Positions 28,651 to 42,990 of a stretch of 64,000 nt of DNA are shown piece after piece. This stretch comes from Paralvinella palmiformis (taxonomy: Eukaryota; Annelida; Polychaeta; Terebellida; Alvinellidae). Where the stretch lies: assembly GCA_025642065.1 (NCBI GenBank), contig JAODUP010000026.1, forward strand, positions 1,202,501-1,266,500. The letters run 5' to 3'. The notes below the pieces were generated by a model. The model had not been told where the DNA came from. It made no database searches and saw only the letters and a list, made by a program, of their open reading frames with translations. The position numbers and the translations under genes were made by a program. Within the stretch, counting starts at the first letter, position 1. Each line of letters opens with the position of its first letter.

Positions 28651-30869
28651 AGAGAGAGAGAGATAATTGTTTACGTTTTGTGTGACTCTCTCAACCTAAA
28701 TGTTCTTAGTAAAAGAATAAGATAGGTTCTTAAAGGTGTATATATGAGCCATTAAACACTGAGACAATGTACTTAAATAATCTCTATTGTCAGCTAGAAA
28801 ATACAAGACAGAGTTCTTGGTCAAATTTACAACATCAACATAATAGATTTATATTAAAAACATAAAAAATACAGAATAACATGAGAATTATATATATATA
28901 TATGGTTCTAAATACTACAGGTGTGTATGATTCTGAATAGGACATATGTTTATGGTTCTAAATAATACATAAAAGAAAGAAAAAAAAACAGATGCACATG
29001 ACGTACATGATTCTAAATAACACAGCTGTATATGAATATGATTCTAAATGGCACAGGTGGAGTACCTGTAAACACGGCCAATCCATTTATAGGTATGGGA
29101 TTATTTTGAATAGACCAGGTCGTCTTCGTTCATGGTAGACTAAGACATAACAGGAAACGTATACGAGCTTCCGGTGTCAGGCAGCTCAGGCCATTATAAA
29201 TATATTATTGTCATTATAGATATGACTCAGAGGCGATCAGCATCTTAAGTACACTTACATCAATCAAGATGTAGATTACGGGATACAACACCGTGTTGGT
29301 GTCACCTTTTGGTGGCCTTTGGGTGGGTGTTTGTGGGCATCGTGCATAACCCAGTCTATGGGGTGAGGTTCAGTATTTGCAGATCCGGGATTTTATATAT
29401 CAGCGTACACTTTAAGTCAGATTCCTTCCAGTTTAAGCATCTTACAAACACTCCAGAGAGCAGCCATAGTTTTTGTTCCAGCTGTGGGCTACAGCTAAGT
29501 AAAAGCTCTCTGATTTATTCCCCCCTCCCCCAACTTCTACACTCCATCTTGTCACATACCTTTTCGTCGTGTTCATCAAACGGTTCTTCCTTCGCACTGA
29601 TCTTGTTGATGGCCTGGGCCACGCCGAGCACCTTGCCTTCATTGTCTTTGATCGGCATGCTGAGGATGCTGTGCGTTTTGTAGCCGGTCTTCGTATCAAT
29701 CTCGTCATTAAAACGCGGATCCTGCAACAAGAGAGACGAGCCGAATAGATGAAACACTCGTACCTTTCAACGGTAGACAATGTATTAATGAAGACGGTTC
29801 TTTCTACAGTCCATTAGCAGGTATTGTATATTTAACAGCAGATATTGCCAATCCATTAGTAAATGTAATATACTGTATACATGGATGTACTCAGTTGATT
29901 CTCATTGGTGATGAAATTGTTTTGATCGTAAAACAGAGATAACACGCAAAAGGTAAACATTTCTATCTGGTGTATCGTCTCCCCTCCCTCTCATCCCCTC
30001 TGACACCAAACACTGACGGGGCAGTAGTAAATAAAAACAGCCCGAAACGTCAGACTTTCTTACATCTTCGTCACAGGGTTTTCCATGTATCACAGTTTTA
30101 ATTCAGTGATAAGTCAGTGCCGTCTAATGCGATCAGCCATCCACGATATGATGATGATTTATGTTTTACGGCCACTTCTGTGCACATGGTAGGCTAAATG
30201 TGCCGATCGACCCCAAAGGTAATGAAGCGAAGTCAAAAATTAATCACCCTTCATATATGCCCATGCCGAGGTTCGAACTCAGGTGGTAGTGATCTATGAT
30301 CGAACGCACTACCAGTTAGACCACGGATGTACAGAGACAAATAATTAATCTGTATAATAAAGTGTTTGATCCCTTCCCTTTTTTTAACTGAGCCCACGAT
30401 CTTTTACATCAAATGCAACTACAGCCTGCTTAACGATTAGAATACTCGACAGTTTACAATTGTCCACGTTCATCTGCAAAATATGTTGATTCGTTGATTT
30501 AGCCTCGTCACAGGTCACACTCGGGGTCATATAACCGAAGGACGCCCCCTTAGAAAAACATCCCACGGATACAGGTTTGACCCGGAGTTGAACCCACAAG
30601 CTGGAATTTTACAGCCGAATACTATGACCACTGCGATATTTAAGAGAACCCAAAAATATGTTAATGTGAAGTTTCTGATAAAGATAAACTTATTGGTGAT
30701 GATGAGTTAGGGTCACTTTTGTGCACATTGTAGGCTAAATGGGCAGAGCGACATCCGAAGGTAATGAAGCTAAGTAAAAAATGAAACAACCTTCAGATAG
30801 GCCAACTCCGCGATTCGAACTCGGGTGGTAGTGACCCAACGCGCTACCGGTTAAACCACGAAGGCGCCC

Positions 30870-30937
<68 letters not shown>

Positions 30938-33900
30938 ATATTTCACTTATGACAAAGATTGGTGTTAAAGCTACAATACGTTTGTTTGGAAAATAGATTT
31001 CTTACTAAAGAAGGTAATTCTATCCCCATCACCCATCCATCCATGTATGTACCAACGTTGAACTATGATCCGTTAATAGAAATGTGTGACACTGATTTCC
31101 AGATATTTCCACACATTTAGATCCAAGCATGATCCCCTGAGTGCCAGATACCAGCCCCCCCCCGCGCCCATCACTGAAGGGGTGTATTACAATGTCAACG
31201 TTTTATTGCATACTCGTCGTACCATTTTCAACGTGTCACTGTTTTAATTCAGTGATAAGTCACGGTCACGAGGATTTATGTCCTAAACGACGTGAAAGGT
31301 TATCCGATGTTTGTAATTAAAATTTTGATACATTGGTTGTCACAGGTTGAAAATGGACAATGGAAGCGGCATTTCGCGAACTCTCTCTCTCTCTCGGGCA
31401 AATCAGACTTAGGTCTGTTCAAATATGTCGGAAAAGGTTAACTCGTGAGTCGGTCTCGAGGTATCATCGTAAGAAAATGTATAAACGACGGTTTGCTTTT
31501 CCGAAATTGTAATATAATGTTTCCAATAATGAAGATTTGGGGGAATTATTTTACAACATCGTAACTTGAAACATAATCAGACAGATATTAGTATCAATTA
31601 TCTGCCATATCTCATCGCAAAAACAGCAATTAGCTAGATGACTAAATCTGAGAATGGATAATTCAATGTTTTCTTTAAAATTATCTATGACTGGTTCGCT
31701 GACAGAGAAACATTTTTTTTAGTAATAACTAATTATAAGAGTTGCGTGTTCTCTAAAGCTTAATAGAGCGCCTCCGTGGTCTAACTGGTAGCGCGTTAGA
31801 TCACAGATCACTACCACCTGAGTTCGAATCTCGGTGTGGGCATATCTGAAGGGTGTTTCATCTTAGACTTCGCTTCATTACCTTTGGAGGCCGGTCGGCC
31901 CATTTAACCTACCATGTGCACAAAAGTGGCCGTAAAACATCAATCAATCACCATCTAAAGCTTAAGTGGCCTCCGAATACCACTTTTTATGATTGAAAAA
32001 TAAAATACCACTGGTACTGGTATTTGTTTGTTATTCAGAACGACAACAACATTGCCATATAGAGAAGCATATCAAGGATCCGATATTATTTATATGATAT
32101 TTTCGGGTATATTATGTCGATTTGAGTTGAATTGCTTGACCTTGGAATACAGGTCAGACCCGAGACACACGGCTGAGGGATGACACACCGGGGAAACATA
32201 TCTCACAAATACAAGTAAGAGCTAGATTCGAACCCGCACCCTGGAGGTTTACAATGCAGTGTTCTAACGCCAACACTAAATATTCACTCGGGACTATGTG
32301 CAGCTACAGAAAAATGGACGACATCACGAACTCGGCGGCGATGTTATATCTTTATCGTTGTCAGTATTTGACTCAACCGGAGGTCATCAACCATTAGCTA
32401 ACCCGGAGATGACAACGAATAGAACACACTAATGAAAATACTTTAAATATATAATATAATTATATCTGACTTAATAACTAAATTCTAAAACGACATCAGA
32501 ATATTCTGCTGATTCTATCAAATATCGCATCTCCATGTCTGAACTGATAGGACGGTTGGCCACGCACTTCTAGCACCCCAATTCGAACCCAAGCCGGGCT
32601 ATGTCTGAAGGATGCTTCACCTTTCGCTTCACCTAGCTCATTAACTCTGGAAGTCGCTCGGCCCATTTGGCCTTTTACTGTGTGGATAAAGATGACAGGT
32701 TACAGCTCGAGGGCCAGCTCGAAATAAAAGCCCAGGACAGAAGCCTCTGCCCATTGTCCCAGGAGGGACAATGGGCAGAACAATGGAAATGTGTGGATAA
32801 AAATGGCCGTAATGAAAGGAAAGCAATATTTCGATTTTCATTTCATTTCAGTTAAATATGGTCAATTTCAGTTACAGCCATTAAAACAAAAACGTTCCAT
32901 CACAGAAACGCTTTCTACCAGAATCCCGACAAACTGTAATCTTGCCAACTCAAACGTCGTGGACTTGTACAGCTTTCCTTCAGTTCGCTGTGAAATATTG
33001 TCAGGTTGGCGTCTGTATTAAAAGGTTTCGGATTTGCAGTGAGATCATAAGCCGCACCAATCTAGTCCGAGGTTTATATCTAATCTCTGGTCATCAGATG
33101 ATGATTGATGTTTTACGGCCACTTTCATGCACATGGTAGGCTAAACGGGCCGAACGACCTCCGAAGGTAATGAAGCGAAGTCAGAGATGAAACGCCCTTC
33201 GGATATGCCGACGCCTAGATTCGAACTCAGGTGCTAGTGATCCGTGGTCCAACGCGCTACCAACTAGACCACGGAGGCTACCATTATCAGATTACGTGAT
33301 TAATTTTCTGATATACTTCCACGACACCGGTAACGTTTGGAGGAAACGCGGCGCCATTAAAAGTGACATTTAGCTACAACCCGTTCGGGTCATCAGCGAT
33401 AGTCCTCTGGAGAAAACGTTCTCGAACGACATCAACCACGAAGGCGGATAAATCGGATGACGTCATTGAATGGGCCAGAAATAGTAAGGCCGAAACTATT
33501 TCCGATGGCTACTGTTTACACTGGGATGAGTTAAATTGAGACAGTTCATACGGAGATTGTTAACGACCAAACGAAGGACAGCCAAGAATTAGAATCTTCA
33601 GGACTAGATAACGACCGTGTGTGTACTAAATGTGTTAAACGCGTGCTGAATGTAAGACGGAAAGACACAAAACCCGATATTCTTTTTGGACAAAGAAAAC
33701 TATTTGAGTTCAATATCAAATATACAAGTAGATTCTTAAATTTCGATCTGATGTATCATATTGTGTGCGTTTGATGTTTTACAGCCACTTCCGTCCACGC
33801 GGTAGGCTAAGTGGGCTGGGCAACCACCAACGGTATAAAGAAGCGAAGCGAAAGATGAAACACCCTTGTCTCGTAACCAAGGGCAGTGTTTTAACCGAGG

Positions 33901-35362
33901 TGTTATAGAACTGTATGTGTTTCTACCAGTTAGAGGATGGAGGTGCTTTGTGGCATGAGATCTAACGTTTGTATTTGAGAAGATAGCAAACAGTTTGATC
34001 TAATTACACAATAACAAATAGAATCTGATTAATGAGATGAGCCAGATTAGAATTAATATAGAATGCTTTCCAAATGACAACACTTCGGTCAAATACAATG
34101 ATACAAAAACAGAAACAAATTAGTTTGTATGAAATATACAACATGATGTAACAGATGGACAACAGATCACAACCACCCGAGTTCGAATATCGGTATGGGG
34201 ATATCTGAAGGGTGCTTCATCTTTGACTTAGCTGCATTACGATGTGCACAAAAGTGGCCGTAAAACATCCATAATCCATTCAAATTCATCCCATAACACT
34301 TCTGGATGAGGAATATACGATCAGACCTACTATTTTTGAGGATCAGTGTACTGAATGACGGTACACTGGTGTTCAAAAGAACTGATTTAATAATCGTAAC
34401 ACATACGATGATCCGAGATCCGACGGCTTGATGTTATCACTTACAATATGATTCATATAGGAATATTACCTGACCTAAATCCCAGTTGATCCACGTCACT
34501 GCTTTACTTTAAACGATTTACTGAAGACTTAAATGGGATAATATATTTAGAAATAAACCGTGAGTGGGGAAAGCAATAATTTACAAATGGCAATTGCATA
34601 ACTTATAGAGAAAAAACTTCAGTTTGTAATTCTAATCCTCCGTTGGAATAGACAAACTGCCACAGAAGTGATGACTTCAAAGCGCTAACTAAGGTACTGC
34701 TAACCTTTACCGCTTCTTGTCTAATTGCACTTTTTCCGATTAGGTTTTGGCAAACAGGTACGAAGTGCGCACAACCATCGCACTGAACAAATCTCAACGA
34801 GATGAACTTCATTATCATTCCATAATTTATGGCTGTCATTGCAATTGATAATTATTGACTTAATTGCCAACGTCGTTCCTCGCCATCAGTTCTCCTCATT
34901 CCGGGCAGTTCTCACCATCTACATTACAGCACAACGTATCAATTATCCTGTTATATAGTACAGTGGACTATTGGCTAGAATAGCCAGTCCACTCGCAGTC
35001 ACAATGGAACAATTTAGATAATAAAGTCATGGTATATATCATAGTTTGGAATATCGGAGAATATAGACGATATACTAACTGTACATTATAACAACCTACT
35101 GGACGCAATAGGCATTGGATTGGCAATAATAGTTATAAATTAGAACATAGTGTTTGGTGTAGCTAGATTGTGGACACAAATCTACATCAGTCGATGCCAT
35201 AGCAGTTATATATAGAGGAAATAATATCATACATTCATATTGTCGCAGTATACTTGACACATTAACTATGGTTTATGTTATAACTGTATATTAGACATGT
35301 CACACCATGGGGCAACTTAAATCTACACACGCAATATCTTGCTCCCAGTTTGGGGGGGGGGT

Positions 35363-35395
<33 letters not shown>

Positions 35396-35487
35396 TGTGT
35401 GTGTGTGTGTGTGAACCCCCCCCGTAAAATGACTAGAAAGTACACACTGTGTGAGTACTTTATGTAAATATCAGTGTGTACCATGTA

Positions 35488-35527
<40 letters not shown>

Positions 35528-35672
35528 GAATGAATATATATATACTTCAATATGACATTTAATACACCTGTGTATTATATAAATCCATGTTCCTAGTGTT
35601 ACCAAGGTAACATACAATAACCTCCACAAATACAATCAATGCCATGACCTTGACATGTATTAAATGTATATT

Positions 35673-35729
<57 letters not shown>

Positions 35730-37286
35730 CATTGTTGATGATTTAATTAAACTTCATTATAAACAAACAACCCACAAAGTACCCGTAGACATAAGTCTCC
35801 AGAGTGTTACAATAGTAAGATGGATGACATTCTCGTCTGCTTCCCGCGGATAATAATTCATTTAATGGCTCTCTAATTAATTCGTTTCGTCGGCCAGCAA
35901 GAACCCGCTGACACTACGATTAGCAATAACAATACATAACAATGGCAAATTGTTGACGATGAGACGCATCAGGTCGTCAATAACAAAACCTGATCAACAC
36001 ATTTGACTATAAATAAAACCACAAAATACCGAAGACTGTAGCCTAAATGAGCATTGTTTGCTCATCAGTATTGTGTTCATTAAGTTCTGGTGTGATGCAT
36101 CATCAAATGGAGAAGTGCCAATTTTAGAGCGATATCTCATTATTCTGGTAAATGCCAATTTTTTTGTATATGAATCTGTTATCTATAGACTTTTGAGTTT
36201 TCAGTTATAAGCTAAGATGATGATGATGATTGGTGTGTTTTGCGGCCACTTTTGTGCACGTGGTAGGCTAAATGGGCCGAGTGACCTCCAAAGGTAATGT
36301 TATAAGCTAAGAAGTAATGTTTCTATAGATGACGTGAACGTTGAAAGTGTCAACGTCATACTAATATTTTGGGTGAGTGAAAATATACAACAAATTTTGT
36401 TTTCTGAACCAAATAAAGTTTCCTTGCAGAAATCTGTCAAAACTGAAATCAGACTTGACGATTGGCAGTAACAGTAACTAACAATATATGACATTATTTG
36501 ATATAATATTTTTAGATAAAAATGACAAAACTTAAGTTCTATAATCGATTCTTTCCATAAATATCCGTAGAATGTGTACACTTTCAACATTCACACCAAT
36601 GATCTACAGAAATTTTACTTCTCACCTTAAAATAAAAACCCAAAGTGTATAAAAAAAATCTGCCTTTCACCGGAATAATGAGATATCAGATTGGTATGTG
36701 TGTGTGTGTGTGTGTCAATTTAAAAACATTATTTATTATATTTCAAGTAGAATATAATACGTTGCTTGTAAATCGACAGAAAAAGCTCTAAAACACTATG
36801 ACTGTTCATAATTATAATATTAAATTCAACACTTAGCTGAAAAATGCCAGTTGTGGTGTTAGTTTAGTGAAAATAACACCATATGTTACTGGTGTTATAT
36901 ATTATAATTAAGATGCCTCATAAGAGTATTATAAATGGACTATTTAACAGTATGGATGTATTTATATATATAAGTATTCCAAAACTTAAGTATTCATTAA
37001 TAGGCATTTTGAAAATATAATTATTTTTGTTGACGGCCGATATTGCCCTCAACACAGACATTATGAACATATTGTAAATGTTGGATGTTGAATAAAATTT
37101 ACTGTATTGTAACATGTTATATAATGGTAATTTAAGAGAAGTAACCTTAAACAGTGAAGGTGGTCGGGGAGATATTACACATGTCTCAGCAAGAAAAGTC
37201 GCCGCTCTGGATTCAGTCCCCTGAAGAAACGTTCAGAGTTCGAATTCACGGTTCGAGATTCTCTGTGCCTGGGCCTTATTATACAC

Positions 37287-37356
<70 letters not shown>

Positions 37357-37372
37357 ATATATATATATATAT

Positions 37373-37451
<79 letters not shown>

Positions 37452-40400
37452 TAAAACAGTGATATAATACACTTATAATTACATTTAATTACCTGGTTTC
37501 AGGAATGTTATTTAAAAATAGCTGACATAGAGCTAACATTGATGAACAGCTAACAATCAGAGCTAACATTGATGAACAGCTAACAATCAGAGCTAACATT
37601 TAGAATAACATCTCAATGGATGAATTCCAGAAAGAATGATTCTATATAAATAAATTCCAAATCGATGAGAGATAAACACGGACACAACGAGACGACACGG
37701 ACTAGATGGAGTACAGGATGGAGTTCACGATGGAGTACACGATGGAGTACTCGATGGAGTTCAGGATGGAGTACAGTTTTCTGCCTTCTATATGTTTTAT
37801 TAAACATTTGAGTTACTCTGTTTATATAATTTGTTTTGGAAGTTATCAATTTCAGTTAGAACTCAGATACTGGAAGATACATCTCCTACTTTTGAAGTAA
37901 ATTCCAGCTTTGAAACATTAAATATTATCACATTAAACATGATGAACATACTCATTAATTTATTGATGTGCACAAACACACACACACACACTCTCTCTCT
38001 CTCTCTTAGTCAGCTACACTGAAGAAGCTCCGAGATTAGACAAATAAAATACTAGACCAGTAGATAACTAATGAAGTGCCATCAGATAAAGATGTATAAC
38101 GTACATTGTTCTACGGATGAGTAAGATAATCCTAGCTCTTATTATGTGTACACAAACCAAAAAGTAAACAACTTGTCACCATGGAAACACACCTGACAAC
38201 AATATGAGTGTTATAGTTGGGAGTTAGCACACGTGAGTACACAATAGCTTACGCCAGCAAACAACAGCACAGAGCAGCAAACAACAGCATGGAGCAGCAA
38301 ACAACAGCATGGAGCAGCAAACAACAGCACAGTGCAGCAAACAACAGCACAGTACAGCAAACAACAGCACAGAGCAGCAAACAGCAGCACAGAGCAGCAA
38401 ACAACAGCACAGAGCAGCAAACAGCAGCACTGAGCAGCAAACAACAGCACAGAGCAGCAAACAACAGCACAGAGCAGCAAACAACAGCACAGAGCAGCAA
38501 ACAACAGCACAGAGCAGCAAACAACAGCACAGAGTAGCAAACAACAGCACAGAGCATCAAACAACACCACCGAGCAGCAAACAGCAGCACAGAGCATCAA
38601 ACAACAGCACCGAGCAGCAAACAACAGCACAGAGTAGCAAACAACAGCACAGAGCATCAAACAACAGCACCGAGCAGCAAACAACAGCACAGAGCAGAAA
38701 ACAACAGCACAGAGCAGAAAATAATAGCACCGAGCAGCAAACAACAGCACAGAGTAGCAAACAACAGCACAGAGCATCAAACAACAGCACCGAGCAGCAA
38801 ACAACAGCACCGAGCAGCAAACAACAACACCGAGCAGCAAACAACAGCACAGAGCAGCAAACAACAGCACAGAGCAGCAAACAACAGCACAGAGCAGCAA
38901 ACAACAGCACAGAGCATCAAACAACAGCACTGAGCAGCAAACAACAGCACAGAGCATCAAACAACAGCACTGAGCAGAAAACAACAGCACCGAGCAGCAA
39001 ACAACAGCACAGAGCATCAAACAACAGCACTGAGCAGAAAACAACAGCACCGAGCAGCAAACAACAACACAGAGCAGCAAGCAACAGCACTGAACAGCAA
39101 ACAACAGCACAGAGCAGCAAACAACAGCACCGAGCAGCAAACAACAGTATACAACAGCACAAAATTGCCAACAACCAGACAATTATTATATCAAACAGCA
39201 TAATACCGCAGCAAACAACAGAATACAGTGACAAACAACAGCAACAAATAATATGAAGTAACAGCACACAGCAATAATAACACACATAGCAGCAAGCAAC
39301 ATAAAAAACGCAACGAAATACAGCAACAAATAACAACATACAACAGCAAGCAACAGTAACTAAAGTATCTCGATCATAATATTAATACTATTGAATAAAA
39401 ATAAAGCAACAATGCTTATTATAAAGTCCCCCTCCCCCCCCCCAAAAAAAGGATCGATCATTGTTTAAAGAAATGAATTAGACACATCCACACATAAATG
39501 ATTTACCCGCCGACACTGAGATAGAAAAAAATATTTAATCTCAGAACAATATAAAAACACAACGAGCAGGATATTTTTTTAATCAAACTACAGGATCGGT
39601 CGGCGAAATGATGAGGAAAAACCTCCATCATCCTCATCTTAGCGAGAGGAACCGTGACTGTTCCTCATCACATCAGACGAGAAGTCATAAATCGGCGCAA
39701 ATATCGTTCAGTCATTAACGAGTAGATAAGTGTTACAAATGGCTTAGCTCGATACGGTGTCAAGATTGACATCAAAGAGGATGACCTCACCAACGGGCGA
39801 GTACATATCAATGATTATACTCTCTCTCTCTCTCTCTCTCTCTGACACGACAACGGCCAAGTGGCGAAGGTTAATCGGAGGCCGGGAACTGACTGGTGAC
39901 AATAAACATATATAACACCTGTGATACACTGGACTGTATGGTGTGAGAGAGAGACGGCATTCTATATGACCGGCCTCGAGATGAATAGAAACGATGATAC
40001 CCCACCCGACTACACCCCCCTTTGAAAGCGGCACGGCATAAATATAGGCCGTGTCGTATATGTGACACGACCTATTATTCCAAATGGCACGATGCCGCAG
40101 TGCTCTGTGTGTTTAAGCTAAGGCGACGTCGTTATTTTGTGTCGACGTTAAAGCACGTGCTGTACACTAAAGTGGCTAAGCATTCTCTGAAGGCAGTGGA
40201 TGAGGTTAAATGAGAAATTAAACATCCCTCAGAAGAACAGTACGCAATTCAAACGTGGAAACAAACGCTTTACACCAACCTATTATTATATCTTAAATTT
40301 ATTGTATTAAAAACAAGCTTCTTAATTTGGAGGGGGGCGGTTGTTTGTGCATGGGAAGGAGGGGGAGAGATATTCAAATATTTGATAGTCTCAAAAAAGA

Positions 40401-40514
40401 ATTTATTTCTTTTGAAACAATGGTGAAATATTGTTAAATAATTATTACACTAATACATGCTTATGAAATTCTTTATTTTGACCAAGTATATACAACCTCA
40501 TACAGACAGGGTCA

Positions 40515-40552
<38 letters not shown>

Positions 40553-42943
40553 TAGGATCACAGAACCGTGTTCGGACATGACTAAATTCTAGCAAACAAT
40601 CTGAAAACGATATCAAAGCCAGTCAAACTGCTTATGAAAGCCTTCAGCAATTTAGCCAAACAAGCAAACAAGCAAACAACACATCTTCGGAGAGGTCGGG
40701 CTAAACTGAATTTTGTCAGCAAATCCGAATCAGGTAAACATGACACGATAGATGTAAACGAAAGACAATATATAGCCACACATCAACCACTAAATAACTG
40801 AATTTAGGAAAAACACAATTATATTATAAATATTTACAGTTGATCAACATATATCTATCAGTCAATGTGTATTCACATTTGCTTGTTCGGTGGGAGGGGG
40901 AGGGGGGGGATTTCCAGTTATAACCATATTAGTGCTTAAAGGACTTCCTATACGATTAGACGGATCGAGGCACAATGAAATAAATCAGTCAATATTTATC
41001 GCTGATCAACATGTATACAGAAAATCAATATGGGATGGATATCAATTTTGGAATACATTTCACGCGGATGGTCATTTGCCCGCTTGGAAGATATCCACAC
41101 GTACAATAATTGGATAGTCAGTGGATATTTTGCGGACAAAATGTAAAAAACAACAAGAGACTAACTGATTATTAAGATCGGGTATCCAGGATATGTATTC
41201 ACAGACATGCACCGACAAATGTTTACGCGACTCCAGTTATAAATTCGAACAAATCGAATGTAAACATAATCAGCATGCTCGTACTTGCATCTGTATCTGA
41301 ATATGCCCGTGCATTCACAGTCCTCTACAAACATCTATTCGGTAGAGATTTATTTCGAATAATGAGATCGTTTCTTTGAAATTGACAATAAATTGATTAA
41401 ATTGTAGAGAAGATTTTATGTATCTTTAAAAAAAACCTATTATACATCATTATGAGGTAAATGATAGGTACTCAGAGATTCCTCTCACTCATAACCGTCC
41501 TCATCTTGGTTTAGAATGATATAATAATACGTTGTACGATCAACAAACTTCATCTGATAAGATGTCAGTTAAATGATAAAACACAAAACAAACATTCTTT
41601 TATGGTAACTTGTTAAAGCACACCCGTGTGCGCGCGCGCGTGTGAAGACATTTCTCCGCAAATACGGTCTTTCACAGTTTACGCGGAGCATTAAATCTCT
41701 GGATCACTTGGCTTGATCCAGTTTAATTTCGACACACAAATAGCAATATCCAGCAGTAGTCTGTAGTGATGATGATGATTGATGTTTTACGGCCACTTTT
41801 GTGCACAAGGTAGGCTAAATGGGCCGAGCGACCTCCAAAGGTAATGAGACGAAGTGAAAGACGAAACAACCTTCAGATATGCCCACGCCGGGATTCGAAC
41901 ACGGGTGGCAGTGATCTGTGGTCCAGCACGCTACCGCTAGACCACGGAGGCGCCCCAGTAGTCTGTAGTCGGTAGCTCAATACAATCGAGTGAGACATTC
42001 GGGTTGGGTTGGGTTCAAATCTTTCTCTTAACTGTGTTTCTGGGCTGTTTCATCCGATACAATCCTTTCCCTAAGTATTAGCTTTATATCTCAGACATGG
42101 CCAGCATCGAGGCTAATCAAAACAAACAATATAAACAAACAAATCACTCACTCACTCACCCACTCACTCACTCACTCACTCACTAACATTAGACTTATAT
42201 ACCTGATCTAAATATTAGTATTTTGTGTGACACTCAACTCTATTGACTGACAAGTAAATATTACCTAACTTAAGGTGTTCCTTCACATGATGTCTTACTG
42301 TCAATAGACTGACAGAACGTACAGGTGAAGAATTAAACAATAATAGATTTTCTCTTCTATAACAGACCATTATAATGTCTAGGACAATAAATATTGGATG
42401 GACTTTATTATTAACGTGTTTAATACTTTAAGTCTTGATGATAATAAAAATATTTATATAGTTGTCAAAATTGCCGGAGTCTGATAAGCCGTGTGTGTGT
42501 GTGTTTGTGTATGTGTTACAGTTAATCTGTATAATCAGGTAATATGTATATTATCTTAAATTTTCAGATAATCTGTATTAAATCTCAGTTAGCAATAGAC
42601 GTATTACCTGAAAAATTCAGGTAATAAACATATTACTTGATTATACAGATTAACTGTAACACACGCACGCACGCACACACACATGATGATGATGATTGAT
42701 GTTTTACGGCCACTTTTGTGCACATGGTAGGCTAAATGAACCGAGCAAGCTCCAAAGATAATGAAGCGAAGTCAAAGATGAAACACTCTTCAGATATGCC
42801 CACGCCAAGATTCGATCACGGGTGGTAGTGATCTGTGATCCAACACGCTACCGTTAGACCACGGAGGCGCCCCATATATATATATGGTGCTTAAGTGGGA
42901 TTCTCTGTGATAACATACAATAGTGATATCTTTCTCTCTCTGT

Positions 42944-42990
<47 letters not shown>

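Larger units (their letters stand above)
14412..29559 (-). other. Intron 2 of the PDE5-like gene (15.1 kb)
   Basis: It holds three family A SINEs (18811, 23531, 26845), minisatellites of 42, 27, 25 and 40 bp, an AT-rich block tandem at 15313-15530, a hairpin at 24687-24718 and many CA, CT and TA microsatellites. A full CRE palindrome TGACGTCA lies at 19649-19656 in a locally GC-richer stretch. No exon was recognised. Confidence 0.6.

Noticed and set aside
38211..39256. Open frames of 315-323 codons on both strands
   Set aside because: They are produced by the 20-bp minisatellite; the same peptide repeat occurs in every frame.
40890..41117. 75-codon frame after a G run
   Set aside because: No recognised domain and no supporting splice sites; probably chance.
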